DNA of 64,000 nt, taken from assembly GCF_022539505.1 (NCBI RefSeq), contig NC_061508.1:97195276-97259275 (forward strand), given 5' to 3'. A program made the translations under genes and the position numbers. The notes beneath the pieces are model-generated. The model did not search any database. It saw only the letters and a list, made by a program, of their open reading frames with translations, and was not told the origin of the DNA. Source of the DNA: Lolium rigidum (lineage: Eukaryota; Streptophyta; Magnoliopsida; Poales; Poaceae). Below are positions 43,942 through 55,917 of this stretch, one piece after another; positions within the stretch are counted from its first letter, which is position 1; every line of letters begins with the position of its first letter.

Positions 43942-45510
43942 GGGCATCTCCAACCGGAGCGTTCGTTTGCCTCCGCCAGGTCAAAAATGGGTACCACCTC
44001 CAGCGAGGAGATGCATCGTAACCGGACCATTCGCGGCGAACCAAACCCGGCGTATATTTGTGCCTGGAATGCGTCGCGGTAGACACTGCACGGACGCACC
44101 AAGTGATCGCTCGCATCTCCACCGGGTCCGCTTGGCAGCGAGCCTGATCGAGGGCATCGATTCCGCAACCATCGCTTCCGCGTCTGCGCCGCAGCCTTCG
44201 CCATCAATGTTGCGGCTGCATCTTCTGCGCGCGCACTGGCGGGCGGCGGCTGGGCTTCTGCGCCGCCTTGAATGGCATCGTTTCCCGCGCGCGACCGGCC
44301 TTAAAAGTCCACCGGCATCATTCCTCCACCACCCACACCTCCACTCCCACCACTACCACCGCCGCAGCACCATGGGGAAGAAGAAGAACGACTTTGGGGC
44401 GTCCGGTAGCGGCACCAAGAAGGAGGAGAGGCCGCAGAGGGTGCCGCTGCCCGTCAGCGTGGGGAGGCTGATGCACGCGAACTGGACGTCGGGCGAGGCC
44501 TGGGGGACGTGAGCGCCGAGATCCGGCGAAGGAGGCGGTACCTGCCGCGGGACCTCCGCGTCGATCCCGCCTATGCCATCGACTCCGACAGCTGGCGCAG
44601 CTATCTCGAGTCCGAGAGGGCTCCGAGGAGGAGGGCGGGCTTCATGGGCGACAGGGACTTTCTCTTCGACCGTCCACTAGCGCCTCGCTGTCGAAGATAG
44701 CAGGCGCCAACGCGTGCGCAGCAGGCGCCGACGCCTGCGTAGTACAACGACGACTACATCGAGGCGCTGGCATACCACAACGAGGAGATCAAGGATGACA
44801 GCGACGACTACGTCGCGGTCGTCTTCCAGGAATGCCAGCTGGCCATGGCGGAGGGCCGCAAGTTTGAGTACCCGGACGACATGACGGACGACGAGATCGT
44901 GAGGCTCGGCGTCCTTGTCTCTGAGAACAATCGACCTGTGCAGCCGCCGCTGCCCCGGTACGCCACCGGCATCATGCCGTCGAGCTTGTCGGAGGATGAA
45001 GGCCTACGACTGGCACTACAGGACTCGTCCACGCCACAACCGCCGCCTCCACCTCCGCCGTACAACCCGTGGGGGGCCCCACCTCAGCCCTGGGCTCCTC
45101 AACCTCCGCGACAGTCCTGGGCGCCTCCACCTCCGCCACAGCCCTGGGCGCCTCCACCTCCGCCACACCCACAGCTCTGGGCGCCTGCACCTCTAGCACC
45201 GCTAGCGCGCCCGGCGTACATTCAGCCGGTTCCCAACTGGCCGTGGGTGGTAGCAGAGGTCATCATGCTCGACATCGACGAGGAGAAGCAGTAGGCGCAT
45301 GCGCTTAAGGTTTTTTCCATGTGTTCAACTATGTAAATTATGTTTTCATGTTATAAAAAATGCAAATTCGAGAAAAAAAATGCGTCATGCCGCTGGAGCC
45401 ACACCCGACGCAAACAGACGCGCGGTCAATTTTAACCATTTTAGCCGATTCAAACGGACACGCACAGATATTTTCGGACGCTAAACACGTGTCACCCGTT
45501 GAAGATGGCC
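43942..45510 (+). mobile_element. PIF/Harbinger-type non-autonomous element 3, 1569 bp
   Basis: The left end GGGCATCTCCAACCGG and right end CCCGTTGAAGATGGCC are imperfect inverted repeats. The flanks are TGA on both sides (43939-43941 and 45511-45513), a T-N-A 3-bp target as in PIF/Harbinger. It carries an ORF that is not a transposase (44372-45294). Confidence 0.85.
44372..45294 (+). pseudogene. Harbinger-borne ORF 2 with UIM-like motifs and Pro/Trp-rich tail
   Basis: It starts MGKKKNDFGASGSGTKKEER at 44372 with a Lys-rich head and breaks at TGA near 44510. It continues in other frames through YLPRDLRVDPAYAIDSDSW (about 44540-44590) and NEEIKDDSDDYVAVVFQECQ, then the open frame MAEGRKFEYPDDMTDDEIVR from 44845 to 45294. 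SEDEGLRLALQDSS (about 44988-45029) has the L-x-x-A-x-x-x-S core after an acidic run; DDEIVRLGVLVSE is a second, weaker match with Gly for Ala. The tail is PPPPP and QPWAP repeats. No catalytic motif. Two frame changes are needed to read it through. Confidence 0.65.
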
Positions 45511-45513
45511 TGA

Positions 45514-45830
45514 CAGTCTGCCTGCCCCACGCAATGCGCCAACGTATCCCACCTGCACGGGCACGGCACGGGCAACGGCCAACGGAGCAGTTCGTCCACC
45601 GGCGCCGCAGCCGCCGACCGCGCGCACCGTCGTATTGGGACTCGCGTCAAGCACATTACCGCATTTCGAACTAGCGGCCCTAGGCTCCAACGTCCGCGAA
45701 CAGTAATGAAAAGTGTGCCTAAATATAATTTACATATGTAGGACCCAAAAGTGAGCCTAAAACTCCACAAATCAAACAAAAAAACAAGACAAAATGGTGC
45801 CCAAGCCGCTGCTCCTCTTACTCGCTGGCG
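45514..45830. other. Spacer, nothing supported
   Basis: GC-rich then AT-rich transition between two Harbinger-like remnants, with no ORF or repeat boundary that I can defend. Confidence 0.4.
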
Positions 45831-46350
45831 CCGCCAACTTCTAGTCATCCTTACCGAAGGTCGATAAAAACCTATGGCGGCTGCGGCCAGACATTGGCCA
45901 CCGCAGGAGGCGGTAGCGGGAGGTGCCGGCACCACCGTAGCCTGCTGCGAGAGATTGACGGCCTCCTCGAGGCCAATCCACTTGGCGCGCTCCTCCGCCT
46001 TGAGATGACCATCGCGTGCGCCATGGCCTCCTCCTCCGTGAGCCGAGTGTCCTCTCCACCAGCTCGAAGGCGAGGTCGTCGACCTTAGGCGACTACTTGA
46101 CGCCACCCTGCATCCTAGGGGAACGCTAGCACCCACGAGAGCTGCTCCACGTATTGGCTACCAACCCAATGGTACCGCAACAAATCGCCCTGGGCGGGTC
46201 GTGGCGTGGGGAAGTAGTACCCCAGCCAGTCCTCCAACGGCAACGCATCCTCGTCCTCCTTCACGGGAGCCGGTGGTGGTGGTGGCGGCATTTCCTGGGA
46301 CGATGTCAGCGCGTCTTCCTCCTCCTCCTAGTCGACGTCGCCGTCATCGA
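45831..46350 (-). pseudogene. Harbinger-type ORF 3 relic, minus strand
   Basis: Minus frames read an acidic start (EEDALTSSQEMPPPPPPAPV), then ALPLEDWLGYYFPTPRPAQG and YHWVGSQYVEQLSWVLAFP, a stop, then LTEEEAMAHAMVISRRRS, KWIGLEEAVNLSQQATVV, and an end WPQPP-stop-VFIDLR. The design resembles ORF 2: acidic, Pro-rich, with short amphipathic motifs. M-x-x-A-x-x-x-S in EEEAMAHAMVIS and L-x-x-A-x-x-x-S in LEEAVNLS match the UIM core. Stops and frame changes show decay. The right side is cut by the Copia LTR at 46363. Confidence 0.55.
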
Positions 46351-46362
46351 GGCCCTAGAGGT

Positions 46363-46732
46363 TGTTGAAATATTGGGCCCACTTTTAGTGGCCCAAATTA
46401 GATTTCAGTTTTTCCTATAAATCTCAAAGCCCACATAGTGGCAGCCTTGTGAGTTTGAGCCCAAGTTGGTGGCAGCTCACTAGGGAGTGGCAAGAGGTGG
46501 GAAGTTTAGTCCCACATGGAAAGTTGGGAGGAAGTTAGACCACCTTATAAGGTGGGTTGTTCCACCACTAGTAAGTGAGTGAGAATAGGAGTGCTACACG
46601 CGCGCGCTCCTCCTCCTCCTCGCTCGCTCGTCTCGACTCGACTCGACTCGACACGACACGACACGTCACGTCACGACACGACGCGCGCGCCGCGCTCGTG
46701 GTGAGTGTATTGAGCCTCGAGCCGAGACTTTC
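46363..46732 (+). mobile_element. Copia LTR, 5' part, interrupted by the LARD-like element
   Basis: TGTTGAAATATTGGGCCCAC is a known grass Copia LTR start, preceded by a possible GAGGT target. It includes CCTTATAAGG as a TATA-like core (about 46548-46557) and a (CGACT)n/(ACACG)n stretch. It ends where TGTAATATCC of the next element begins. CTTTC (46728-46732) should be that element's target duplication, but the partner falls in or beyond the assembly gap. Confidence 0.8.
46628..46692. repeat. Low-complexity CGACT/ACACG/CGCG tract
   Basis: CTCGACTCGACTCGACTCGA then ACACGACACGACACGTCACG and CGCGCGCGCCGCGC. Confidence 0.9.
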
Positions 46733-49248
46733 TGTAATATCCCAGGTATTGGGGTTACAAAAATAGAGGAAACAGATGTGTGCATTGCATTCATGCATAG
46801 AAAATCTGGGGAATTTTCGCGCTTTAAAGTCAAACAATCACGAAGAATCGAAGTTTCACTTGACCTTGGTGGAATTGAAGTAGCTCATCAAGTCAAGCGC
46901 TATAAACCTCAATGTGACTTTGTGAAAACCTTGTTTTGGGAAGAGATGATTTGATCTAAGGGGTTAGATCAAATGGAACTAATAATCAACACACCAACAC
47001 TTTACCCAATGATCAACTACTTGATCTTATTAAAGATCACAACATGGTACTCCTTGCCATAACATATGAACATCCATTTAATTGGAAACCAAGAAACAAT
47101 AATTGGAGAAACTATTCTTCACTTATCTTCTCCATGTCTTAAACTAATCCATATCCTTATCATAAACCCTATGATATCCATTCTACTTGAATCTTGGAAA
47201 CAAGACAAGGAGATCCAACTAAGGAATATATTCTTCTCTATTCCAAAGTATTAAGCATCAAACCTAGAGAGGTGAGAGTTCTATTATAATTATTAGAGAA
47301 GCATTAACAAACCTTGAGCTAAACCTTGGATATACATCCAAGTATTCAAATCATCATCTTCAAGAGGAACCCTAGAGTATTATTTAAGTCCTTCCCAAAT
47401 GAGAGAGAGACCACTCATACCAATCTTAGCTTTACCTATGTAAGAATAAAGGACAACCTTTGAACTAAAGTATTAGGAGATTAACCATTTCATCTTGGAG
47501 TGGTGAGACAACCTAATATCACATGGAATAAGATTATATCCATGGATTGATAAGGAAAGGAGGAGATTAATTCAACCAAGATAGCCAAGTGGAGTTTTAG
47601 ACTAAATACTTAATGAGATATTGTGAATACCCCATAAACCCTAGAATCACCATTCCTATATGAGAGAGCTCAAGCTTTCGTACTACACTCAAGTTAGTTG
47701 AGGCAACACTTGAGTTTGAAGGAAAGAACTATCCATATACCCAGATGATAATATTAACATTATTTAAGTGGAACCCTAACAGAATATCTCAGGCATTCTC
47801 CTGGGATATAATCTATAGAGACAACCATGACCATGTCCATCCTAGATAGTAAAATAGAAGTGCTATACATTAATTGGTCAAGACAATGCTTGATCATGGA
47901 AGTGAGAAACCTATTTAATGAGAGGTACCTTAGGAAGCCAAACCTTGATCATTATAAATTAAGTGATGATCATAAACCCTAAGAACTTGAGGTAGAGATA
48001 TTAAGAACAAGTTGATCATGTTTAACCATGATCATGCTCTTGAGATATGTGAGGATAAGATAAATCCTAATAGGATAAGTAGATATCATTCACCACATGA
48101 AATCATCCATTCATATGACCAAAGTTAACTATAAAAAGAAATATAGCTACTTTAGCTACTTGAACAATAGATTAAGAATATAATAGAAATCTATGGGTAT
48201 AAGATAAAACCAATTCTAAAGCCCTTAGTAACTAAAGGAGAACCACAACTATTAAGCAAGTAAACCCTCTTGCCATGAATAGTGGTGACTAAACCCTAAG
48301 CTATACCTCACTTCTAGTTTATGTATCACTATGGTGATCATAATATAAACCTAGGCCATAACTGAGATTCAAACCAATTGCCATTAGGTAAATATCATTA
48401 GAACCCTAGTATGGCACATTAATAAAATCTTAAACTATAATTATTAAACCAGGGAAAACTTTTGTGATACATCCTATAATTAGAACCATAAGTGTGATTA
48501 ACAAACACTTATCTTTATAACCAAAGTCCAAACATGAGGAGAGTAATGTCTACTCTAGGTAATTCAAAGTGTGATTAAAATATAATACTAGTGCTAACCT
48601 TGACATAGAGTGATAATCAAAATTACAAGATCTTAATAAATAGAGGATCACATAAAATCATATGCAGGGAACTAAATTCTCAATTAAGAGCTCAAACCCT
48701 AATGATAAATTCTAAAACACTTAGAGCAGAAATTATCAACCCTAATAATTCAAAATAGATTTGATTACACAAGAAAAAGGAAATTAAAATGAGTGCATAA
48801 AATCATGATTAATTACAATTTGTAATAAAGCTCACATATGTGAAATGTTTAATCAAAACAATTGAGTATTACAATAATACTTTTATTAGTCTTCATAAAA
48901 GACCAATTGTTTAACACCTGCAAAATAGAAAATAGTTAAAACATGAATTCAAAACAGAATTGAAAACAGTAAATAAAAAACAGAAAACAAAATAAAGAAA
49001 GGAAAGGGGGGGACTTACCAGACTACCTGGCCGCAGCAGCCCATCACCGCAGCCCAAGCCACAGCCCAAGCACCGGCCCAAGTCGCAGCCCACACAACCC
49101 ATTTACCCCTTCGCTCGGATAAGAACGAGAGGGACGAAGAGGTCTTCTTCTTCCTCTCTGGACGCTCTGGAGCTCGCCACCGCGACGCACGCTCCACGTC
49201 CCGCGGTCGCCGCCGTTTTTGCTGACCACCAGCACACGCCGGAGGGCG

Positions 49249-49256
49249 TATAAATG
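49249..49256 (+). promoter_or_regulatory. Putative TATA box of the 5' LARD LTR
   Basis: GGGCGTATAAATGGAGAAG in the GC island, followed by CCTCAATTTCCCCTC and CCGAAACCCTAGC, a typical grass leader. TATAAAAA occupies the matching place in the 3' LTR (58497-58504). It puts the U3/R boundary about 2.5 kb into the LTR. Confidence 0.7.
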
Positions 49257-51552
49257 GAGAAGAAGCCCTCAATTTCCCCTCTTTCTGTCTCAAACGTCCA
49301 AAACACCGAAACCCTAGCTCGCCGGAGACCACACCGCCACACCGATTCCGGCCACCCCTGGAGCCGCCGTTGAGCTCAGGAGGAGCGCCTCGACGTCCTC
49401 AATCATCTGGTACAGCCACACATCAAGGGGAGCTCGGTGGTGGAGTAATTTCACCGTTCCCCTCTGCGGTTCGGCGAGGGAAAAGTCAACCGTGTCGTCG
49501 TCTCCGGCCATCTCCTTCGCCAATTCGAAGCAATACGCAGCAAGGGTGAGCATGCGCTTCTCGACAACCTATTATTAGCCTTCAGCATCCACCGTCGCTC
49601 GCTATCACCGTAGTCCGCCGTGCGCCGCCATGTTTGTGCTCGCCGGAGTCTGCTCCGACGACCATTTGCTGGGGGCGCCAACACCATTCTGCTCAGCACA
49701 CCGAGCTGCGGCTATTGAGCCCACTCAATCGATCTCGCGCGGCTAGAATCGACTGCGCCGTCGCTAGTTTCCCGCCGGCCAGCAACCTCCTCGCCACTGT
49801 GGCGATTTTGACCCAGTCAAGCCACCGTGGCGGATGACGTGGCTAGGACCCCACCAGTCATTGACTGTGGGTGTACCCTGGCCGGGTGTGTTTAGCCAAT
49901 TCATTTCAAATTTAAATTCCAGAAAATACTGCAACTTCAAATAATTATAGAAAAATCATATTAACTCAGAAAAATAAAAATAAGACATCAAAATTCTTAT
50001 AAAAGTAAATCCTATTTAATAAAAATATAATATGAAATTTTTATTTTTAATAAAAATTTAATTGTTTAATACTTGTTATTTAAAGCCTTTAATTTTAATT
50101 CTAAATTCAGTTAAAATTCAATAATTAGGAAAAAGGTATAAAATAAATAAAAACCAGAAAGTAAATAAGGAAAACATTAAAATTAATTTTCCTTTACTAT
50201 TAACTTATTAAATTATTATCAGAAGGATTTAAACCCTAGTTAATAAATATCTTAATTATTAATTATTTAAAAATAATAAAATGCCAAATCCAATATTAAT
50301 TTTAATTCAAAGTTATTAATAACTTCAACCTTAAAGTGAAGTTATTAATTCAAGAACTTTAGGGTATTTAGAAAACCCTAATTTCATAAGTAATAGAACC
50401 AGGAACCCATAATTTCATGTGGGACCCTAAAACCCTAATACCATTAGGCAACCTAGCTCCATTTATTCATATGAACCCTAATTTGTTTCTAACCTAAAAC
50501 CTAGGTTAGGATAAGTGATCATGATAGTTTCCTTTTAATCCATAGAACCATAATTAGCAAATAAATACTTACCATGTTCACATAAAATATAGAAGCCCTA
50601 TTATCCATAATTCAGTATTCCATGTATGCATACCTATCCTACCTAGTTAATCAAGTAGGATGAGCCAAGTGTAAACCCTAGATCCTATTACTAAAACACC
50701 AACTTTAATCATTCCTACTTAGCATCACACCATCGTGATGAATTCTAATAGCAATCATATTTAATGTTTAGCACTACATACCATACTCCACTAAACCCTA
50801 CTAGTGTGAGATACTTAGGAACCATCCCATCTAAGAGACAACCATTCTTTACTTAGTGAATCCAATAGCAAACCCTAGACAACCTCAACCTTAATTGTAA
50901 TACTTCTTATTAATTAAGAAGTATGTTCTTCAAAAGTTATTCTTTTGAAGAAGATAAGGAATCATCATCAACCCTGCTTATAGGGACCTATAAACCCTAG
51001 TCAGCTATCACTAGCAAGATAAACCAACCTTGACAACAACCATGTATAATGAATTGCTTAGGATACCTAGGCTTATCTTAACCTTACAAGCCCTAGGTGT
51101 TGATGAATCCAACCTTGTTAGGACCCATCTACTACTTACTCCAGAAACCAATTAGAACCATAGAATAGCATAGAACCCCACAAACCTAATTATCATACTT
51201 GTTCTTCATTAAAGAACATGTTCTTCAAAAGTTATTCTTTTGAATTATATACCAAATAATCATCAACCATGCATTATAGGACTTAAAATTGACAACTGCT
51301 CTTTACTTATTATACAACTACTATTTCTTGTTGTATGATTGTTACTATGCATATACCATTTCCTTATGGTTCTAAAACAACACAAACCTTAATAAGAACC
51401 TTGTTTGTGAATATTTGAATCACTCTAAAAGTGTAACACACCCTAAAACAAATCATTTCAACTCACTAATCCTATATCATCGGGGTTAGGCCACGCTTAG
51501 AGCGATTGCATCTCATACTTATGCATTATTGCATCCTTGGCAATCTTTTAAA

Positions 51553-51573
51553 CATCGTCCTTACCGGACGATG
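51553..51573 (+). repeat. Conserved hairpin in LARD LTR
   Basis: CATCGTCC-TTACC-GGACGATG, a perfect 8-bp stem, identical at 60780-60800 in the other LTR. Confidence 0.85.
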
Positions 51574-51958
51574 ATGCTATTTCAGAATTTGGAGTTATTG
51601 CGTATCGAAGACCTTGCCTGCATAATCTTGCAGTCAAGAAAGGCAAGTTCATCACTTGCTCATGTCATTTGAGTATTTCTATCAAATTACTTGCGAAGTA
51701 CAATGGTTATCACTATTGCATAAAAACCAAAACCACTATTTTCATAACTATGAATATGACTATGTGGTGGGCAATGGAACCATGGATTGTGTTGATATGG
51801 TGGAGGTTCCATTGCAAGGGTTTATATCCATCTAGGATTAAACAACAAATGTCGCCAGTGATTCTTGTGCCGTAATACCCGTGTTAACCATAAGATCCGG
51901 AGTGGGACGGAGTAGTCAAAAGTGTTTCCACCTCTCGTTCATCAACGGATGCGCTTTA

Positions 51959-52088
51959 CCGTAGACACTTGTATCCGTCGGCGGCAAGCGGTAGGCTGGG
52001 GAAGCCTTAAGTCCCCACGGCACGGTCCGTAGACACTTGTCGTTCGAAGAACAAGCGGTAGGCCGGGGAAGCCTTAAGTCCCCACGGT
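51959..52088 (+). repeat. 68-bp tandem duplication in the 5' LARD LTR
   Basis: Units start CCGTAGACACTTGT at 51959 and 52027 and share GGGGAAGCCTTAAGTCCCCA. Confidence 0.9.
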
Positions 52089-52604
52089 ATTGCGGTCTAT
52101 GATGGGTTGCAGCTACCGGCGTAGGAGTGTATGGTAGAGCCCAAGACTCGTCGTCGTGGTCGGGGTCCACCTTGAAATCTACAGGAATAATGGGACCGGC
52201 GTGGACCCAGGGTCGGGGCATGCAACAATGGGTGGGTGTTCGAGGTAGCGGAGGAACATGATTGGCTAGACCTTATACCGGGCCTCACACCATAGGAAGT
52301 GTGGACGGGGAATATGCCCGGTTGGCACCAAGGTTAAGATATCTTATGGGTAAAGCAACACACCTCTGCAGAGTGTAAAGAACCGTGACCTGTCACTCCC
52401 TGTTCCGGGATATGGAACTACGAACGCGGCCGGAAAGGAGCTCCATGAAGTTCTAGTAAACCGGTGAAGGCTGACGGACATAGTTCTTCTGAATAAAAGC
52501 AACCTTTTGAAGAAATGGTTATGAAAACCTGCATTGGTATTAGACTTTCTGGTCTAATTCCGTAGCTAGTGCATTAAACACCTCTTTCCTATAATGAACT
52601 TGTT

Positions 52605-52620
52605 GAGTACGCTCGTACTC
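52605..52620 (+). repeat. Perfect hairpin near the LARD LTR end
   Basis: GAGTACG-CT-CGTACTC; identical at 61840-61855. Confidence 0.9.
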
Positions 52621-53111
52621 ATCCCACTCTTAAATCCCATGCTTAGATATGAATGCATCGAAGGAGGGTCTACAGTGCAACTCGAAGGCCGAGGAGTCAA
52701 CCACTACTTCAAGAGACAGGACCCTGTCAGAGGAGTCAGATACCACATCCAACAAGGAGAAACCTAGATTAGCAATATAAAGGAACTAGCTTCCTAAACT
52801 TAGCTCCTATTTAGCTAGAATCTATTCATAGCCTCTGTAGCTAGTTAAATACTCTACAACTAGAGTTCGTGTTAGGATTAGACAACGAGTCGTTCTTATG
52901 GAGTTTATTTGCAGTTTTACCTCATTGTAAAGTAGGAGGCTATGATGATCTTATGTAACAGAGTCTGTATGTAATTCTATAGACATGCCTTGGACCCGCA
53001 TATGTTTCTGTTGTACCACTCTGAGCGATATAATACTAGTGGAACGGTGTTTCATTGGTGTTATATCAGACTTGCATACTACACCATGCAGTGGTATGCC
53101 GGGTCACCACA

Positions 53112-55917
53112 GTCGGTATCAGAGCAAATGCTTTGACCCTAGGATTAAAAGCCCTTTAAAGGAGACCTATAGGTTTGGTAGTGTCTATAGGAAGTTGTCT
53201 TAGCTAAATCAAATCTTCTTATGACTTGAGATGGATATTCACTTGAGAATAATCCTGACACACTTGAGTCAACATTTCTTACCTATCCTTCCTAAGTAAA
53301 GTTAGTTAGCTAATCCCAAATATGTAGCACACCATGAAATCCTTAAAAAATAGATGAGTAGACCCCAGTTGGTATACAAAACATGGTAGTCCAAAGAGAG
53401 GATACAACCATAAGGAAGATATCCTAGTGGAAGATGTGTACCAACATATGTTATGATTAAGTAAGAGTTATCCAGACTGGTAATAGGAGTTATACCAATT
53501 GATGAAGATAATTAAGATATCCTAATAGAAGATGTAGACCAAGATAAGTAATGAGTAAGTAAAATTATCTAGACGTGTGAAAACAGTTGCTAGTAAGTGA
53601 TAACTATTAGTTATATGAGGTAGTATAGACCATGATGAGTCAATCATGGGAAGTAAGGAAGAGAAATAGAAATAAAACATGACTACTTACAGATTAGAGA
53701 TAGTAATCATATATGATTCACCTGAGAATCATTATGTGATGGAATAGAACATCATAAACATTTAGGAGGATAACAATAAGAAACCAGACAATAGTGTAAG
53801 AACTGTGTTCCAAAAATATGGGAAGTGTGCCAAGCACATCATGACCATATGCTTATGGTAGAAACACTTAGAAGTATATGAACTATATCCTAATAAATAT
53901 GTATTCCGAGTAATCATATTAGAACTAGTGGTATCAGACAAAAATAGTCCTCAATAGCACTTATATATGGCATAATACTTTTTCAGTACTTCCAAAGAAA
54001 ATTAGGTTAACCTTAACTATCCTAGACCACTTTGTTTCAAGTTTATCTCATTGCAAATGTGCAATTAAGGTAAAGGTTGACACAAATAGTAGAATTCCCT
54101 ATATTATGTGGTGTTCTATACTACACATCAGAGCCTCATGTTTAGAGATGTCTTACTCAACAATCATATTCACGCTTATGATGATGTGTATTATAAGCAC
54201 AAAGCTGAATCTTCTTGGATTTCATTGGATTTTCATTGTTTGACTAGATCCATACATGAAGTTTGACTTTGGTATGCAAATGCATGTTGCTATAAGTTCT
54301 TACTTAATGCTATAGATCTATAGGGTAATGGTATTCGTGTGAGGAAGTGACGGATTCTGGAGATTCTAAAGATAAGATGAAGGTTCATCAGAAAAAGGAA
54401 GTAAAGTTGTGGGATGTAACCACAATACTATGAATGAAGTACAATCAGAAAATCATGCTTATCTCAACAGAGGAGTACTTTAGTACATGAGAAGCATGAA
54501 GGTAAGAAATATGGTGATTATGGTGAAGCTGAAGCAGATCCATAGTCAACATAGAAGAGGGAATGCATGGGAAATCACTTAGGATACTATAATCATAGTG
54601 TCAGCTAGTGGTTTTCTTGCAAAATAAACCCTGAATGAAGGAAGGTGATATATGAAAACATAGCAGATATAAGAAGAACATAGTTGATATCAGAAGACCA
54701 CAATTGGTATAGTATCAATACTGCGAGATAAAGTAGAAGATGTCTCGTCCAGTTGATCAGAACCTATAATAGAATCCATTTTTTTAGATATCAAATAGCC
54801 ACAGTTGGTAATAACCACAGCTGGTATCAGTTGGTATTACAAATAGTCCACGATTTAATTAGTTGTAACAAAAGTCTGTGAACAAATAAAAATCTTGTCA
54901 GCCAAATAGCTAGAACTATAAACAATTAGTCGAAGGATTCACATTGGAGGTCCACAATTGAGTGGATACACCATTGATATTCTTCGTAAGACCTTAGAAG
55001 AGTACAACCCAGAAATTAGAACCAGACCAATATTCCAACCATAAGTCCGAAGACCATAAGAAAACTCTAAGGGGTAGAGTAAAGATTGAGTTGGATGTAC
55101 AATAACTCAATATTTTGAGCAAGATAGTTGAAGAAGGTCTGAACTGAGAGGAAGTTCGATCTTATTTTCATAAGATTATAGAACACTACTTTCAGAGATA
55201 TCAGACCAGAAGCCGAGGTTTATACCTCGAGGAAGTAAGAAGATGACTATAACTTGAGCAAGTAAGTAATATCTACTCGGAAGTACTTAAGCTCAAGTAA
55301 GTCAAAGATAAAGAAGTTGGACGAAGGAAATATCAGAGACCAAATATAGCTCAAGGAGGTCAAAGACTGAAGGGATTTGACCATACCAGAATCAGAGACT
55401 ACATGAAAGATTCCTTTCATGAAACCTAAATAAACCAAAATAGTTATAGGTATCAACTATAAACCATGATTGGATGGACTATATAAGTCTAATCCATTAT
55501 TAGAAAAATAAACCATCACGACCAATTCCCTAGTTAGTACCTTATTAAGCACCATTACTGCAATTTTGGTAGTAAGGGAAAACAAAGACCTATTTACCAA
55601 TTAGGAGTATGTTATCAAATTAGTCTTCAGTTAAGATTAGCAGCACCAGAAGAAGTCCCAATCATTGAATCTTCAATGAAAAAGGAAAAAGGCTTATAGA
55701 GTTGGAAGAAATTGATGAATCAAAGTAAGAACCATGGTTCAGAGATAAACCCTAATGGATTCCAGGAAGAATCTGGACAAGGGATATATTCAATTATATC
55801 TAGTGAGATCAATACGGAGTTCGAGAAAAGAAGTAGTCTGCACGAGCCAGATCCACATTCCGGAAACGTGAGAGAGATCAAACTTCGAGGACGAAGTTTA
55901 GTTTAAGGGGTAGAGAC
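53112..55917 (+). other. Internal domain of the LARD-like element
   Basis: It starts with the PBS GGTATCAGAGC (53115-53125), one base off the canonical at the 5' side (CGG for TGG), and ends with GTTTAAGGGGTAGAGAC as the polypurine tract (55901-55917). There is A/G-rich sequence between. The longest frame is 64 codons (55712-55906), ending VREIKLRGRSLV, with the ACTTCGAGGACGAAGTTT palindrome-like words typical of the 3' end of gypsy internal regions. No enzyme domain found. Confidence 0.75.
55901..55917 (+). promoter_or_regulatory. Polypurine tract of the LARD-like element
   Basis: GTTTAAGGGGTAGAGAC directly before the TG of the second LTR. Confidence 0.75.

Larger units (their letters stand above)
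46733..53111 (+). mobile_element. 5' LTR of the LARD-like element, 6379 bp
   Basis: TGTAATATCC ... GGTCACCACA. AT-rich for the first 2.2 kb with many AAACCCTA-type words, a GC-rich island (about 49010-49870) containing the TATA box, then another AT-rich 2 kb, and a structured GC-moderate end (51480-53111) with hairpins and a 68-bp tandem repeat. Predicted ORFs in the GC island have no protein similarity I recognise. Confidence 0.85.

Noticed and set aside
46575..46837. Ser/Arg/Asp repeat ORFs at the Copia LTR/LARD junction
   Set aside because: Produced by the CGACT/ACACG simple repeat and crossing an element boundary.
49015..49700. Minus-strand ORFs in the LARD GC island (and 58496-59123)
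   Set aside because: Not conserved between the two LTRs of the same element and without recognisable motifs; probably promoter/leader sequence.
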